From: Schauerella fraxinea
Lineage (GTDB): Bacteria; Pseudomonadota; Gammaproteobacteria; Burkholderiales; Burkholderiaceae_B
Reading direction: 5' to 3'
Assembly: GCA_030849945.1 (NCBI GenBank)
Contig: JAVDKK010000002.1
Span: forward strand, 310,001 to 374,000
Length of the DNA: 64,000 nucleotides
Shown here: in pieces, positions 43,886 to 51,970 of the stretch
Layout of the letters: every line of letters begins with the position of its first letter
Numbering within the stretch: the stretch's first letter is position 1
The notes under the pieces: model-generated
The model's input: the letters and a program-made list of their open reading frames with translations, nothing else
What the model was told of the DNA's origin: nothing
Database searches by the model: none
Made by a program: the position numbers and the translations under genes

Positions 43886-45386
43886 GTGAGGAATGTCCTT
43901 CGAACGTTCCGCGGAGTTGGGTAACGGCACCGGCATACGTCACGCTCTCGCCGATGTTTTGCTGCAAAAACGCTTCAAGACGCGGGTAGCGGGCGATCGC
44001 GTCGTCCAGTTGTGCGTCATGGCCGGGCGCGTAAGCGCCTACGGCGATCAGATCGCGGTTGCGCTGATAGCGCGACAGCGATTGCTTGAATTTGCGCACC
44101 ACTTGAAATTGGTCCGGCGTGATCAACGAGTGCATCGCACGTGAAATCGAGGCTTCGATGTCGATCGCCGGGTAGTGGCCGGCTTCGGCCAAGTGACGTG
44201 ACAAGACGATGTGGCCGTCAAGAATCGCGCGTGCCGAGTCGGCGATCGGATCCTGCTGATCGTCGCCCTCGGCCAGCACGGTGTAGAAAGCAGTGATTGA
44301 GCCGGCCTTGCCGCTGGCCGTCATGGCGCCGTTGCCGGCGCGTTCCACCAATGCGGGCAGGCGCGCGAAAACCGAAGGCGGATAACCCTTGGTCGCGGGC
44401 GGCTCGCCGATCGCCAATGCGATCTCACGTTGTGCCATGGCAAAACGCGTGAGCGAGTCCATGATCAGCAGGACGTCGAGTCCCTGATCGCGAAAGTACT
44501 CGGCGATACGGGTGGCGTACGACGCGCCTTGCAGACGCAAAAGCGGCGACACATCGGCGGGGGCGGCCACGACGGCCGAGCGCGCCAAGCCCTCGGGGCC
44601 CAGATTGTGCTCGATGAATTCTTTGACCTCGCGGCCACGTTCGCCGATCAGTCCGACCACGATGACATCGGCACGCGTATACCGCGCCATCATGCCGAGC
44701 AGTACGCTCTTACCCACGCCTGAGCCGGCAAACAGACCCATGCGTTGACCGCGACCCACCGTCAACAAGCCGTTGATCGCGCGTACGCCGACGTCCAGTA
44801 CGCTATCGATCGGCGCGCGCGTGAGCGGGTTGAGGGGCTGGGCAGCAAGCGGCGCTTGTTCGGCGTCGATCAGGGGGCCGAGGCCGTCGAGCGGGCGTCC
44901 GGCACCGTCGACCACACGGCCGAGCAATGCGCGGCCCACCGGCAGGTGACGTCCGATCGCGGGCTTGGCGTTGCCGTTGGGTTCGCGGCCTTCAGGAAGC
45001 TTGATGGGCCGTTGAACGGCAGGCTCACCTGGCACCACGCGGGCGCCAGGCGGCAGGCCGGAGATGTCGGTCTGCGGCATCAAGAACAACGTTTGGCCGT
45101 CGAAACCGACCACTTCGGCATCGGCCCAGTGGTCGTGGCCGGGAGACAATTCGATACGGCAGACGGCGCCGACCGGCAATCGCAGGCCGGTGGCTTGGAG
45201 GACGAGGCCGGCGGCGCGCGTGATGCGTCCGCTCACGTGCCACGGATCGGTCGCGCTTGCGCGGATCGCGCCGACGCGCAGTTGGGTGGCCCAGCGGTCG
45301 ATGGCCGGAACGTCATTGACGAGGTTTGCGCCGCTGTCGTGCACGGCTGCGGCATCGGTGCCAGTAGCGCGCTGGCCGGTGCTCAT
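43878..45386 (-). CDS. fliI: FliI, flagellar export ATPase
   Basis: 502 residues. An N-terminal extension of about 60 residues is followed by the F1-beta-like ATPase: Walker A GLFAGSGVGKSVLL near 216-229, Walker B LLIMDSLTRFAMAQRE near 305-320 and the conserved YPPSVFARLP. It energises unloading of export substrates. The ATG at 45386 overlaps the fliH stop (ATGA); an ATG at 45398 would add four residues. The open frame to 45593 reads through fliH and is not used. Confidence 0.94.
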   Translation of the reverse strand: MSTGQRATGTDAAAVHDSGANLVNDVPAIDRWATQLRVGAIRASATDPWHVSGRITRAAGLVLQATGLRLPVGAVCRIELSPGHDHWADAEVVGFDGQTLFLMPQTDISGLPPGARVVPGEPAVQRPIKLPEGREPNGNAKPAIGRHLPVGRALLGRVVDGAGRPLDGLGPLIDAEQAPLAAQPLNPLTRAPIDSVLDVGVRAINGLLTVGRGQRMGLFAGSGVGKSVLLGMMARYTRADVIVVGLIGERGREVKEFIEHNLGPEGLARSAVVAAPADVSPLLRLQGASYATRIAEYFRDQGLDVLLIMDSLTRFAMAQREIALAIGEPPATKGYPPSVFARLPALVERAGNGAMTASGKAGSITAFYTVLAEGDDQQDPIADSARAILDGHIVLSRHLAEAGHYPAIDIEASISRAMHSLITPDQFQVVRKFKQSLSRYQRNRDLIAVGAYAPGHDAQLDDAIARYPRLEAFLQQNIGESVTYAGAVTQLRGTFEGHSSHA

Positions 45387-46129
45387 GGCGTTTCCCATTG
45401 GCTGTCGCGGCCGAGCGAGGCGGCGACGCGATGCCAGCGTGTCTGGAGTGTGCCGTCGATGTCGCCGTAGGGCGTTTCGGCACGGCAACCGCCGCGCAAG
45501 ACGGATTCGTCGGTCAGTACGCGCCAACGCGCGTCCTGCAATTCTTCGTTCAGATATTGCCGCACGAGATCGACGTCCAAGGGGTGCAGCCACAGTCGCA
45601 GCGTGCCTTGCGTGGCGGGCTGCATATGCAGCACTTCACGCACGGCGTCCACCACGCTTTCCGGCTGATGATCCAGTTTGGTGCGAATCACCTGACGGGC
45701 GATATCCAGAGCCAGTCCAATCAAGGCCTGACCCATCTTTTCTTCGATCTGCGCGACCGATTCGGCGCAGGTTTGCGCGATCAGATGCAGCTGAGCGGCT
45801 TCTTCGCGGGCCTGGCGGCGCGCCGTTTCCAGACCCTCGGCATAGCCCGCCTCGCGGCCTTCGGCGAAGCCGGCTTCCCGGCCGGTTTGTTCGCCGGCGG
45901 CATAACCTTGGCGCAGGCCTTCTTCGTGCCCTTCGCGATGACCGGTTGCACGTGCATCGGCACGATCCTCCGCCAACAGCGCCGCCGCATCGGGCGCGGG
46001 CGCAACGGGTTCGCCGGACGTATCCGACGGCGCGCCGTTGCGTTCGTCGAACGAGTTCATCGTCCAGCGCCGCCACGCGTCGCCGCCGCGGTGCAGGCCC
46101 GCTTTGAAGGACGGATCAGACGTAGGCAT
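45383..46129 (-). CDS. fliH: FliH, export ATPase regulator
   Basis: 248 residues. The N-terminal part is acidic. A middle segment (about 70-110) has Gly-rich repeats of the GxxxG type (GHREGHEEGLRQGYAAGEQT and on), the hallmark of FliH. The C-terminal domain (about 130-240) resembles the V-ATPase E subunit. FliH dimers bind FliI and tie it to FliN. The ATG at 46129 lies 14 nt inside fliG. The open frame to 46333 overlaps fliG and is rejected. Confidence 0.93.
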   Translation of the reverse strand: MPTSDPSFKAGLHRGGDAWRRWTMNSFDERNGAPSDTSGEPVAPAPDAAALLAEDRADARATGHREGHEEGLRQGYAAGEQTGREAGFAEGREAGYAEGLETARRQAREEAAQLHLIAQTCAESVAQIEEKMGQALIGLALDIARQVIRTKLDHQPESVVDAVREVLHMQPATQGTLRLWLHPLDVDLVRQYLNEELQDARWRVLTDESVLRGGCRAETPYGDIDGTLQTRWHRVAASLGRDSQWETP

Positions 46130-47123
46130 CGTCGCCCTGGGCGCCAAGCACGATCTGGCCGCTCTCGGCCAGATTGCGCGCGATTTGCAGAATCTTCTTC
46201 TGCTCGGTCTCGACCTTCGACATGCGGATCGGGCCTTGCGCATCCAAGTCTTCGCGCAGCGTTTCGGCGGCACGCGTGGACATGCTGCGCATGAATTTGT
46301 CGCGCAATTCTTCGGGCGCGCCTTTGAGGGCAACCATCAATGTATCGTTGTCGACTTCCTTCAGGATCATCTGGATCGCACGATCCTCGACATCCAGCAG
46401 ATTGTCGAACACGAACATCTCGTCGATGATGCGTTGCGCCAGATCCGAATCGCGTTCGCGCAGGCTGGCGACCACGGTTTCTTCTTGCGTCGAATTCATC
46501 ATGTTGAGAATCTCGGCCGCGGTACGTACGCCACCCATCTTGCTGCGCTTGGCGCCTTGGCCCGCGAGCACGGCGTTGAGTACTTCGGTGAGTTCGGTCA
46601 ACGCACCCGGTTGGACGCCGCCGAACGTGGCGATGCGCAACATCACATCGTTGCGCAGGCGTTCGTTCAGCAACGCCAGCACGCCTGCCGCGCGATCGCG
46701 TTCGAGGTGAACCAGGATGGTGGCGATGATCTGCGGATGCTCGTCGCCCACCAACTCGGCGACGGTGGTCGCGTCGAGCCAGTTCAATGCGTCGATACCG
46801 CTGCCGCTGTCGCCGGCGTCGAGAATGTCCTCGATCAGGCCTGCAGCGCGATCGCTGCCCAGCGCCTTGGTGAGCACGGAGCGAATGTAGTCGTCCGAAC
46901 CCAGGGTGACGGCCACGAACTGGTCCGCTTCCTGGCGGAATTCTTCCAGTACGTTGCCTACGTCTTCACGAGTGACCTGCTTGAGCGTTGCCATGGCGCC
47001 GCCCACCTGTTGCACTTCACGTGCGGACAGGTACTTGAAGACCTCGGCTGCGGCGTCTTCGCCCAGCGACATCATCAGTACGGCGCTACGGGTCATGCCG
47101 TCCAGACTGGTTTCACTTGTCAT
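46116..47123 (-). CDS. fliG: FliG, C-ring rotor protein
   Basis: 335 residues (E. coli 331). Three helical domains: the N-terminal FliF-binding domain, the middle domain with the EHPQ motif (DEHPQIIATILVHLERDRAAGVL), and the C-terminal torque domain (about 240-335) with the charged residues that meet MotA. It overlaps fliF by 11 nt and fliH by 14 nt. Confidence 0.97.
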   Translation of the reverse strand: MTSETSLDGMTRSAVLMMSLGEDAAAEVFKYLSAREVQQVGGAMATLKQVTREDVGNVLEEFRQEADQFVAVTLGSDDYIRSVLTKALGSDRAAGLIEDILDAGDSGSGIDALNWLDATTVAELVGDEHPQIIATILVHLERDRAAGVLALLNERLRNDVMLRIATFGGVQPGALTELTEVLNAVLAGQGAKRSKMGGVRTAAEILNMMNSTQEETVVASLRERDSDLAQRIIDEMFVFDNLLDVEDRAIQMILKEVDNDTLMVALKGAPEELRDKFMRSMSTRAAETLREDLDAQGPIRMSKVETEQKKILQIARNLAESGQIVLGAQGDDAYV

Positions 47124-48792
47124 TGCTGCTCATCCAGGTGCGAAGAACCATCGCGACGGCGCGAGGATCCTTGGTGGCCATTTCGCGGGCGCGTTGCATG
47201 TTTTCTTCGTATCGGCTGTTGGCGCTGGCGCGGGCCTGGTCGACGGCTTCGCGTTGCGCTTCGGCGCGTTCGATTTCGGCGACGACCGGATCGACTTCGG
47301 GGTTGATGTAGCGGTTCCACATCGGGCGCAGCAGGGCACGCCACACCCACAAGGCCGCCAGCAGCAGGACCAGCCAATAGCCGATCGTCTTGGCCAGGTC
47401 GATCATGCCCGGGTCTTTCCAGAGCGGGATCTCAGCAATGGTTTCGTCGGTAAAGCGGCTATTGACGAGATTGAGCGAATCGCCGCGATCCTGCGAGAAC
47501 CCCATGGCTTCGCGCACGAGGTTGGTGAGCTTGGTCAGTTCTTCGGGCGGCAGCGGTTGGGCTTCGCCATCGGCGTTCTTCATATAGTTGACGACGACCG
47601 CGACCGACAAGCGCTTGACGGCGCCGGTGGGCTGTTTGACATGACTGATGGTGCGGTCGACTTCATAGTTGACCGTCGAGTCGCTGCGCACGTTTGTGGG
47701 TGCCGTGGCGGCAGCGCCGCCGGCACCCGCGGCACCATTGGTGCCAGTGGTGGTGACGCCACCTTGCTGTTGCGCTGCGGCTGCGGCATTCGCGGGCGGA
47801 TTGGCAATGGGCGCCTGGGCGTTGGCCGGCACCTGATTGGTCAAGGCGCCGGGCACGCCTTGCGCGCCGGTGCCGCCATTCTGTTGGGAATCGCTTGCCT
47901 GACGGCTGCGCACGGCGCCCTGGCCCGGATCCTGATTGGGACGGTAGACCTCGGAGGTCAGTTCGCGTTGGGCAAAGTCGACATCGGCGCTGACCTGGGC
48001 GTGCACGTTGCCGTGGCCGACCAGCGGATTCAAGATCGCGAGAATACGTTCGGCGGCGCGCTGTTCGACGTCGCGCACGAACTTGGTCTGGTCGGCGTCC
48101 ATGCCGCGCCCATCGCCGGACGGCGTGGACAGCAAGCGGCCGTTCTGATCGACGATCGACACGTTCTCGGCGTTGAGCTCGGGCACGCTGGAGGCCAGCA
48201 GCCACGCGATCGCCTGCACCTGGCCTTCGCTCATGCTGCGGCCGGGAAACAGATGCAATAGCACCGAGGCGGTGGGCTGCTGACGTTCGCGAACGAAGAG
48301 CGACTGGCGCGGCATCGCCAGGTGAACGCGCGCGCTTTGCACGGCGTTGACCGACTCGATGGAGCGAGCCAGTTCGCCTTCGAGTCCACGCTGGTACGTG
48401 ATCTGCTCGGCGAATTGGCTGGCGCCGAAGCGCGCGTTGTCCAGCAATTCGTAGCCGACCGAACCGCCGCGCGGCAGGCCTTGCGCGGCCAGTTGCAGAC
48501 GTGTGTCGTACACCCGATTGGGCGGCACCAGCAATGCCGACCCGTTCTCACTGAACCGGTAGGGCACGTTCATTTGTCCCAGTGCCGCGACGATCGCGCC
48601 GCCGTCCCGATCCTGCAGATTCGAGAACAGCACCTTGTAGTCGGGCTCGCGGCTCCACATTGCAGCTGCAGCCACGAGTGCAACCACAGCCGCGACGGCC
48701 GTGATCAATAACGGTTTGGGCACGCTGCGCACGCGACCGAGCGCGGGAAAGCGGGCAAAAAGGCGAGAAGTAGTAGTGGCCTGCGAATTCAT
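47113..48792 (-). CDS. fliF: FliF, MS-ring protein
   Basis: 559 residues (E. coli 552). Transmembrane helix at about 27-47, a large periplasmic ring-building region (about 50-440) with Ala/Gly/Thr-rich linker around 310-365, and a second transmembrane helix at about 457-478. The cytoplasmic tail ends with the FliG-binding sequence MATKDPRAVAMVLRTWM. The start at 48792 gives the family N-terminus; the open frame to 48909 adds an unlikely leader. It is the first gene of the fliFGHIJK operon, divergent from fliE. Confidence 0.96.
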   Translation of the reverse strand: MNSQATTTSRLFARFPALGRVRSVPKPLLITAVAAVVALVAAAAMWSREPDYKVLFSNLQDRDGGAIVAALGQMNVPYRFSENGSALLVPPNRVYDTRLQLAAQGLPRGGSVGYELLDNARFGASQFAEQITYQRGLEGELARSIESVNAVQSARVHLAMPRQSLFVRERQQPTASVLLHLFPGRSMSEGQVQAIAWLLASSVPELNAENVSIVDQNGRLLSTPSGDGRGMDADQTKFVRDVEQRAAERILAILNPLVGHGNVHAQVSADVDFAQRELTSEVYRPNQDPGQGAVRSRQASDSQQNGGTGAQGVPGALTNQVPANAQAPIANPPANAAAAAQQQGGVTTTGTNGAAGAGGAAATAPTNVRSDSTVNYEVDRTISHVKQPTGAVKRLSVAVVVNYMKNADGEAQPLPPEELTKLTNLVREAMGFSQDRGDSLNLVNSRFTDETIAEIPLWKDPGMIDLAKTIGYWLVLLLAALWVWRALLRPMWNRYINPEVDPVVAEIERAEAQREAVDQARASANSRYEENMQRAREMATKDPRAVAMVLRTWMSSNDK

Positions 48793-48922
48793 CTGAGTAT
48801 CCCGCCGAGTCGAACGCGCGGGCATCGAAGTAGGGCGGACGATCGGGGCAAGAGAGACATGCGACGCAAAGTGGGTCTGGGAAGCGTGGATTATGGGCTG
48901 GCGGCGCACAATCTAATCCCCG

Positions 48923-48938
48923 AAAAACCCTGGTTTTT
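48923..48938. repeat. Palindrome in the fliF-fliE divergent region
   Basis: AAAAACC (48923-48929) and GGTTTTT (48932-48938) form a perfect 7-bp inverted repeat with a 2-nt centre. It is placed between the divergent class 2 operons fliF and fliE (267-nt gap). It could be an operator, but no protein can be assigned. The rest of the gap shows one further small GC-rich hairpin near 49025-49039. Confidence 0.35.
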
Positions 48939-49059
48939 GCCGTCATTTGTCACATATGCTTTCGGACAGAAGTGGTGCACACTCTCGCCACGCCTAATTA
49001 AAGGTGCGCACTTCAAATGTTTCTGCCGGCATGTCCGGCGCTATAGGCAAGGATCGGTC

Positions 49060-49395
49060 ATGGCGGTAAACGGTTTGGCGGGGATTGAGAGCATGCTGAC
49101 GCAGATGCGTGCGGTCGTGCGAACGGCGCAGAGCGCGCCCGGCGCGCAGGCTGAGGATTTCGCACCGCGCCCGGCCAATTTTGCCGCCGTGCTGCAGCAA
49201 TCCTTGCAACGCGTGTCGTCCGTTCAGCACGCCGCGAGTGCGCAGCAACAGGCTTTTGATATGGGTGATCCCAATATCTCGCTCAGTAAAGTGATGATCG
49301 ATTCGCAGAAAGCCACGCTCGGTTTCCAGATGACGGTGCAAGTACGCAACAAGCTTGTGGCCGCCTATAAGGAAATTTCATCGATGGCGATGTGA
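49060..49395 (+). CDS. fliE: FliE, MS-ring/rod junction protein
   Basis: 111 residues (E. coli 104). FliE joins the MS-ring to the rod. The C-terminal half carries the family signature SLSKVMIDSQKATLGFQMTVQVRNKLVAAYKEISSM. The ATG at 49060 follows an AAGGAT ribosome site; the open frame to 48859 runs through the promoter region and is rejected. It is transcribed divergently from fliF. Confidence 0.95.
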   Translation: MAVNGLAGIESMLTQMRAVVRTAQSAPGAQAEDFAPRPANFAAVLQQSLQRVSSVQHAASAQQQAFDMGDPNISLSKVMIDSQKATLGFQMTVQVRNKLVAAYKEISSMAM

Positions 49396-49479
49396 AAACC
49401 GCGCTTCCGTGTAAAAATCCGCCAAGTACGGCTGGCAAGTTGCCCGCCGGACCCTATTCGGATCCGGTCCCGGCCAACG

Positions 49480-50634
49480 ATGCTTGATACTTTTACTTTG
49501 CTGGTCATCGCCGTGCTGCAGTTCGAAGTCATCGGCTTCGCACTGTTGCTGGCCTGGTTTTTATCGCGTCGCGCACGGATCTTCCTCGGTCTGTCCGGAA
49601 GCGTCATGATCGCCATGGCGTTTGTCTTGTTGCCGCTGTGGTACTTGTGGGACAGCGGACAGTTTTACTTTGCCGCGTTCAGCGCCTCGCTCGTGACGGC
49701 AATCGTCGCGGTGCCTACCGCACTCATTTTGCTGCTGGTGTATTACCTCGTCCGCGCCGAAGGCGTGCTGCGGGCGTTGCGCATCAGCGGTCGGCGGCAA
49801 GAAGCGGTTGGGTTGGCGCATTTGGCCGACACTGAGGATCTTGAAGACGATCTGCGTCGTGCCATGCAGGAAGCAGGGCAGTTGTACGTGGTGTACCAGC
49901 CGATCTACGGCGTCGATGGCCGCCAGTTGCGTGGCTTTGAAGCGCTGGTGCGCTGGAATCATCCGCAGCGCGGACTCGTGGCCCCGATGCAATTCATCCC
50001 CGTCGCGGAACAGACCGAGCTCATCGTGCCATTGGGTGCCTGGGTGCTCGAGACGGCATGTGCCGAAGCGGCGAGCTGGCCAGAGCCTTGGTATATCTCG
50101 GTCAATATCTCGCCGATTCAACTCGAACGTCATTCGTTGTTGCGCGATGTGCGTGGCGCACTGGATCGTTCCGGATTGCCGCCCGAACGCTTGGAACTGG
50201 AGGTCACCGAAGGCGTGATGGTGGCTGCGGAAGGTGGTGAAATCTCCAGGCTGTCCGAGTTGCGCCGCGCCGGCGTGAAGATCGCCATTGACGATTTCGG
50301 TACGGGCTATTCGAGCCTGGGATATCTGCAGGAACTCCCGTTCGATACGATCAAGATCGATCGATCGTTTATTCGCAATCTTGAGAGCGATAGCAACGCG
50401 CAAGCGATCGTGGGCACAGTGGTCGACCTGTCGCGTCGCCTGGAGCGCGAGATCGTGGCCGAAGGCGTTGAAACGGAAGGTCAGTATTCCATCTTGAGCG
50501 AACTCAAGTGTCATCGTGTACAGGGTTGGCTTCTGGGCAAACCCATGTCGGCGTTGGAACTGGCCGAGCGGTATATTCAAAAGACGCTGAGCAGCTCGGA
50601 CGTGCCCGATATCGCTTGGGCTCAGCACGCGTAG
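49480..50634 (+). CDS. Membrane-anchored c-di-GMP phosphodiesterase (EAL domain)
   Basis: 384 residues. Three hydrophobic segments (about 4-26, 34-56, 64-90) anchor it in the inner membrane. An EAL domain fills about 120-365. Catalytic and metal-binding residues all appear: Glu154 in FEALVRW, Asn in VNISPIQL, Glu in ELEVTEG, the two Asp in IAIDDFGTGYSSL, Lys in IKIDRSFI, Glu in VAEGVET and Gln in HRVQGWLLG. It should hydrolyse c-di-GMP and favour motility. No GGDEF domain is attached. It faces a PilZ-domain gene across a shared terminator. Confidence 0.9.
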   Translation: MLDTFTLLVIAVLQFEVIGFALLLAWFLSRRARIFLGLSGSVMIAMAFVLLPLWYLWDSGQFYFAAFSASLVTAIVAVPTALILLLVYYLVRAEGVLRALRISGRRQEAVGLAHLADTEDLEDDLRRAMQEAGQLYVVYQPIYGVDGRQLRGFEALVRWNHPQRGLVAPMQFIPVAEQTELIVPLGAWVLETACAEAASWPEPWYISVNISPIQLERHSLLRDVRGALDRSGLPPERLELEVTEGVMVAAEGGEISRLSELRRAGVKIAIDDFGTGYSSLGYLQELPFDTIKIDRSFIRNLESDSNAQAIVGTVVDLSRRLEREIVAEGVETEGQYSILSELKCHRVQGWLLGKPMSALELAERYIQKTLSSSDVPDIAWAQHA

Positions 50635-50646
50635 TGATGAGCAATC

Positions 50647-50682
50647 AAAAGCGGATCGGCATTGTGCGCGATCCGCTTTTTT
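50647..50682. terminator. Bidirectional terminator between EAL and ycgR genes
   Basis: AAAAGCGGATCG (50647-50658) pairs perfectly with CGATCCGCTTTT (50669-50680) over a 10-nt loop, and the T-run extends to 50682. Because the stem ends in A-run and T-run, it works as an intrinsic terminator on both strands, fitting the convergent genes on each side. Confidence 0.9.
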
Positions 50683-50719
50683 GTGGCCGGCTTCAACGCC
50701 CGCCTTACACCCAGCCCAA

Positions 50720-51610
50720 CTAGTCGGACTTACTTTTCTCAAGCCGCCAGACCACCTGCTGCAACCAGATTTCTTCGCGGCTGCTGAGTTTGGAAAACAC
50801 GGCGCCAACGTGGCTTTCAACATCGAGACGAACGGCGGTCTGCGTGTCGCTGGTCTGGCCTGCGACCGCGAGTTTGGTTGAGGCCGTGACCGTTGCTGCG
50901 ACAGGGGCAACGGCTACCGTAGCGGCACCATTGGCCCGCTCGTCTGGCGCACCCTCTTCATCGTCGTTTTCTTCACGCTTGCCTTGGCCACTGGTGGGGA
51001 AGACGTTGCGCACTTCCAACGACGTTTGCAAGGTGCCAAACTCGCCGAAGTCGAGCATCACGCGCTCCAAGGTGTCGCCGCGTTGCGGCAGCGCGCCAAC
51101 CGGGAGCGCGCAGCGCAGTCCGATGCCATCGACCGACACATCGCGAATGCCGAAAACGAGGGCGGGTTCGCCCCCTGGCGGCTGCCAGCTTGCGCGGCAA
51201 CGTTTGCCTTGCGTAGAGAGCGACGCGCGGAACATCTTGCGGCGTTGAATGCGGGAGATGCGATCCGGCCAATGCGATACGAATGTGGCGCTGCCATCGT
51301 CGAAGCGCACGATATCGGGGCGGGGCACGCGGAAGTGAATGCGCACGCCGCCGTAGCCGCTGCAGATGAACTGGAACACCGCGCCGATCAACAATTCTTT
51401 GTTGTCTGCGAAGTTGCTGCTGGCGTAGTCGCGTGGCCGCCAAAAGAAAGTGCCCGTTTTGCGATCGAGACCGATGATCAACACGGCGATCTCGCGATCG
51501 GCTGCGTCGCGCACCACCACATGCGCTTCGGCATGCGTGAGTTCAAAAAGCGCGCTGCGGATCTCGTCAGGGTCAGTCAGTAGAAAGTCGGGGGGTGTTT
51601 CGCTCAACAC
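50720..51610 (-). CDS. YcgR-type flagellar brake, PilZ domain
   Basis: 296 residues. The N-terminal YcgR domain (about 10-115) precedes a PilZ domain with the c-di-GMP-binding motif RRKMFR (Arg124 and Arg128) and DVSVDGIG near 157. An Ala/Glu-rich insertion of about 50 residues (about 210-260) splits the last strands from the C-terminal helix and is unusual. Bound to c-di-GMP, YcgR slows the motor at the MotA-FliG interface in E. coli. The start is GTG at 51610 after an AGGAAG ribosome site. It is 21 nt downstream of the FlhB-like gene, so it belongs to the fliD operon. Confidence 0.88.
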   Translation of the reverse strand: MLSETPPDFLLTDPDEIRSALFELTHAEAHVVVRDAADREIAVLIIGLDRKTGTFFWRPRDYASSNFADNKELLIGAVFQFICSGYGGVRIHFRVPRPDIVRFDDGSATFVSHWPDRISRIQRRKMFRASLSTQGKRCRASWQPPGGEPALVFGIRDVSVDGIGLRCALPVGALPQRGDTLERVMLDFGEFGTLQTSLEVRNVFPTSGQGKREENDDEEGAPDERANGAATVAVAPVAATVTASTKLAVAGQTSDTQTAVRLDVESHVGAVFSKLSSREEIWLQQVVWRLEKSKSD

Positions 51611-51631
51611 GTTGCATCACTTCCTAATGGA

Positions 51632-51970
51632 CTAGACCGTGGGGTGTGGTGAATCTATTGCGCCCAAGTCGTCGGGCGAGCGCGATTCTAACCGGTAAAG
51701 CCACGCAAGTAACGTAGCAACCGCCGTATAAAGCTGCGGCGGAATCTGAGCGTCCAGATCCACCTGCATCAGCAGTCCAACGAGTTCTGTGGACTCATGC
51801 ACGTACAGGCCATTGTCGCGAGCGGTGCGCACGATATTGTCGGCAATGGGGCCGTAGCCTTTGGCGACCACGCGCGGCGCGGCGTCATTGCCGTCATACG
51901 CGATAGCGACCGCCTGCTGCCGCTTGGGCGGCGAGGTGTCTTCGGGGGGCAGCGTATTGGTGGGCGTCAT
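51632..51970 (-). CDS. Stand-alone FlhB C-terminal-domain protein (FlhX-like)
   Basis: 112 residues, soluble. Residues 20-95 align along their length with the part of FlhB after its NPTH cleavage site: AVAIAYDG against AVALKYNE, PRVVAKGYGPIADNI against PKVIAKGSGLIALKI, and PPQLYTAVATLLAWLYRL against PADLYTAVAEVLAWVFQL. It begins just where FlhB would be cut, so it resembles the cleaved FlhB-CC fragment made as its own protein. Such proteins exist as FlhX in Helicobacter, where they can replace the FlhB fragment. Its ATG overlaps the stop of the FliK-like gene. Confidence 0.88.
   Translation of the reverse strand: MTPTNTLPPEDTSPPKRQQAVAIAYDGNDAAPRVVAKGYGPIADNIVRTARDNGLYVHESTELVGLLMQVDLDAQIPPQLYTAVATLLAWLYRLESRSPDDLGAIDSPHPTV

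Noticed and set aside
46038..48261. Two plus-strand frames of more than 420 codons opposite fliG and fliF
   Set aside because: fliG and fliF are unmistakable on the minus strand; the plus frames have no motif and no ribosome site.
49412..49438. Possible sigma-28 promoter before the EAL gene
   Set aside because: TAAAAATC-N11-GCTGGCAA has the right spacing, but the -10 lacks the GCCG core, so the match is not better than chance would allow.
49561..50910. 449-codon minus-strand frame opposite the EAL gene
   Set aside because: It is antisense to a gene with all EAL catalytic motifs and runs through the bidirectional terminator.
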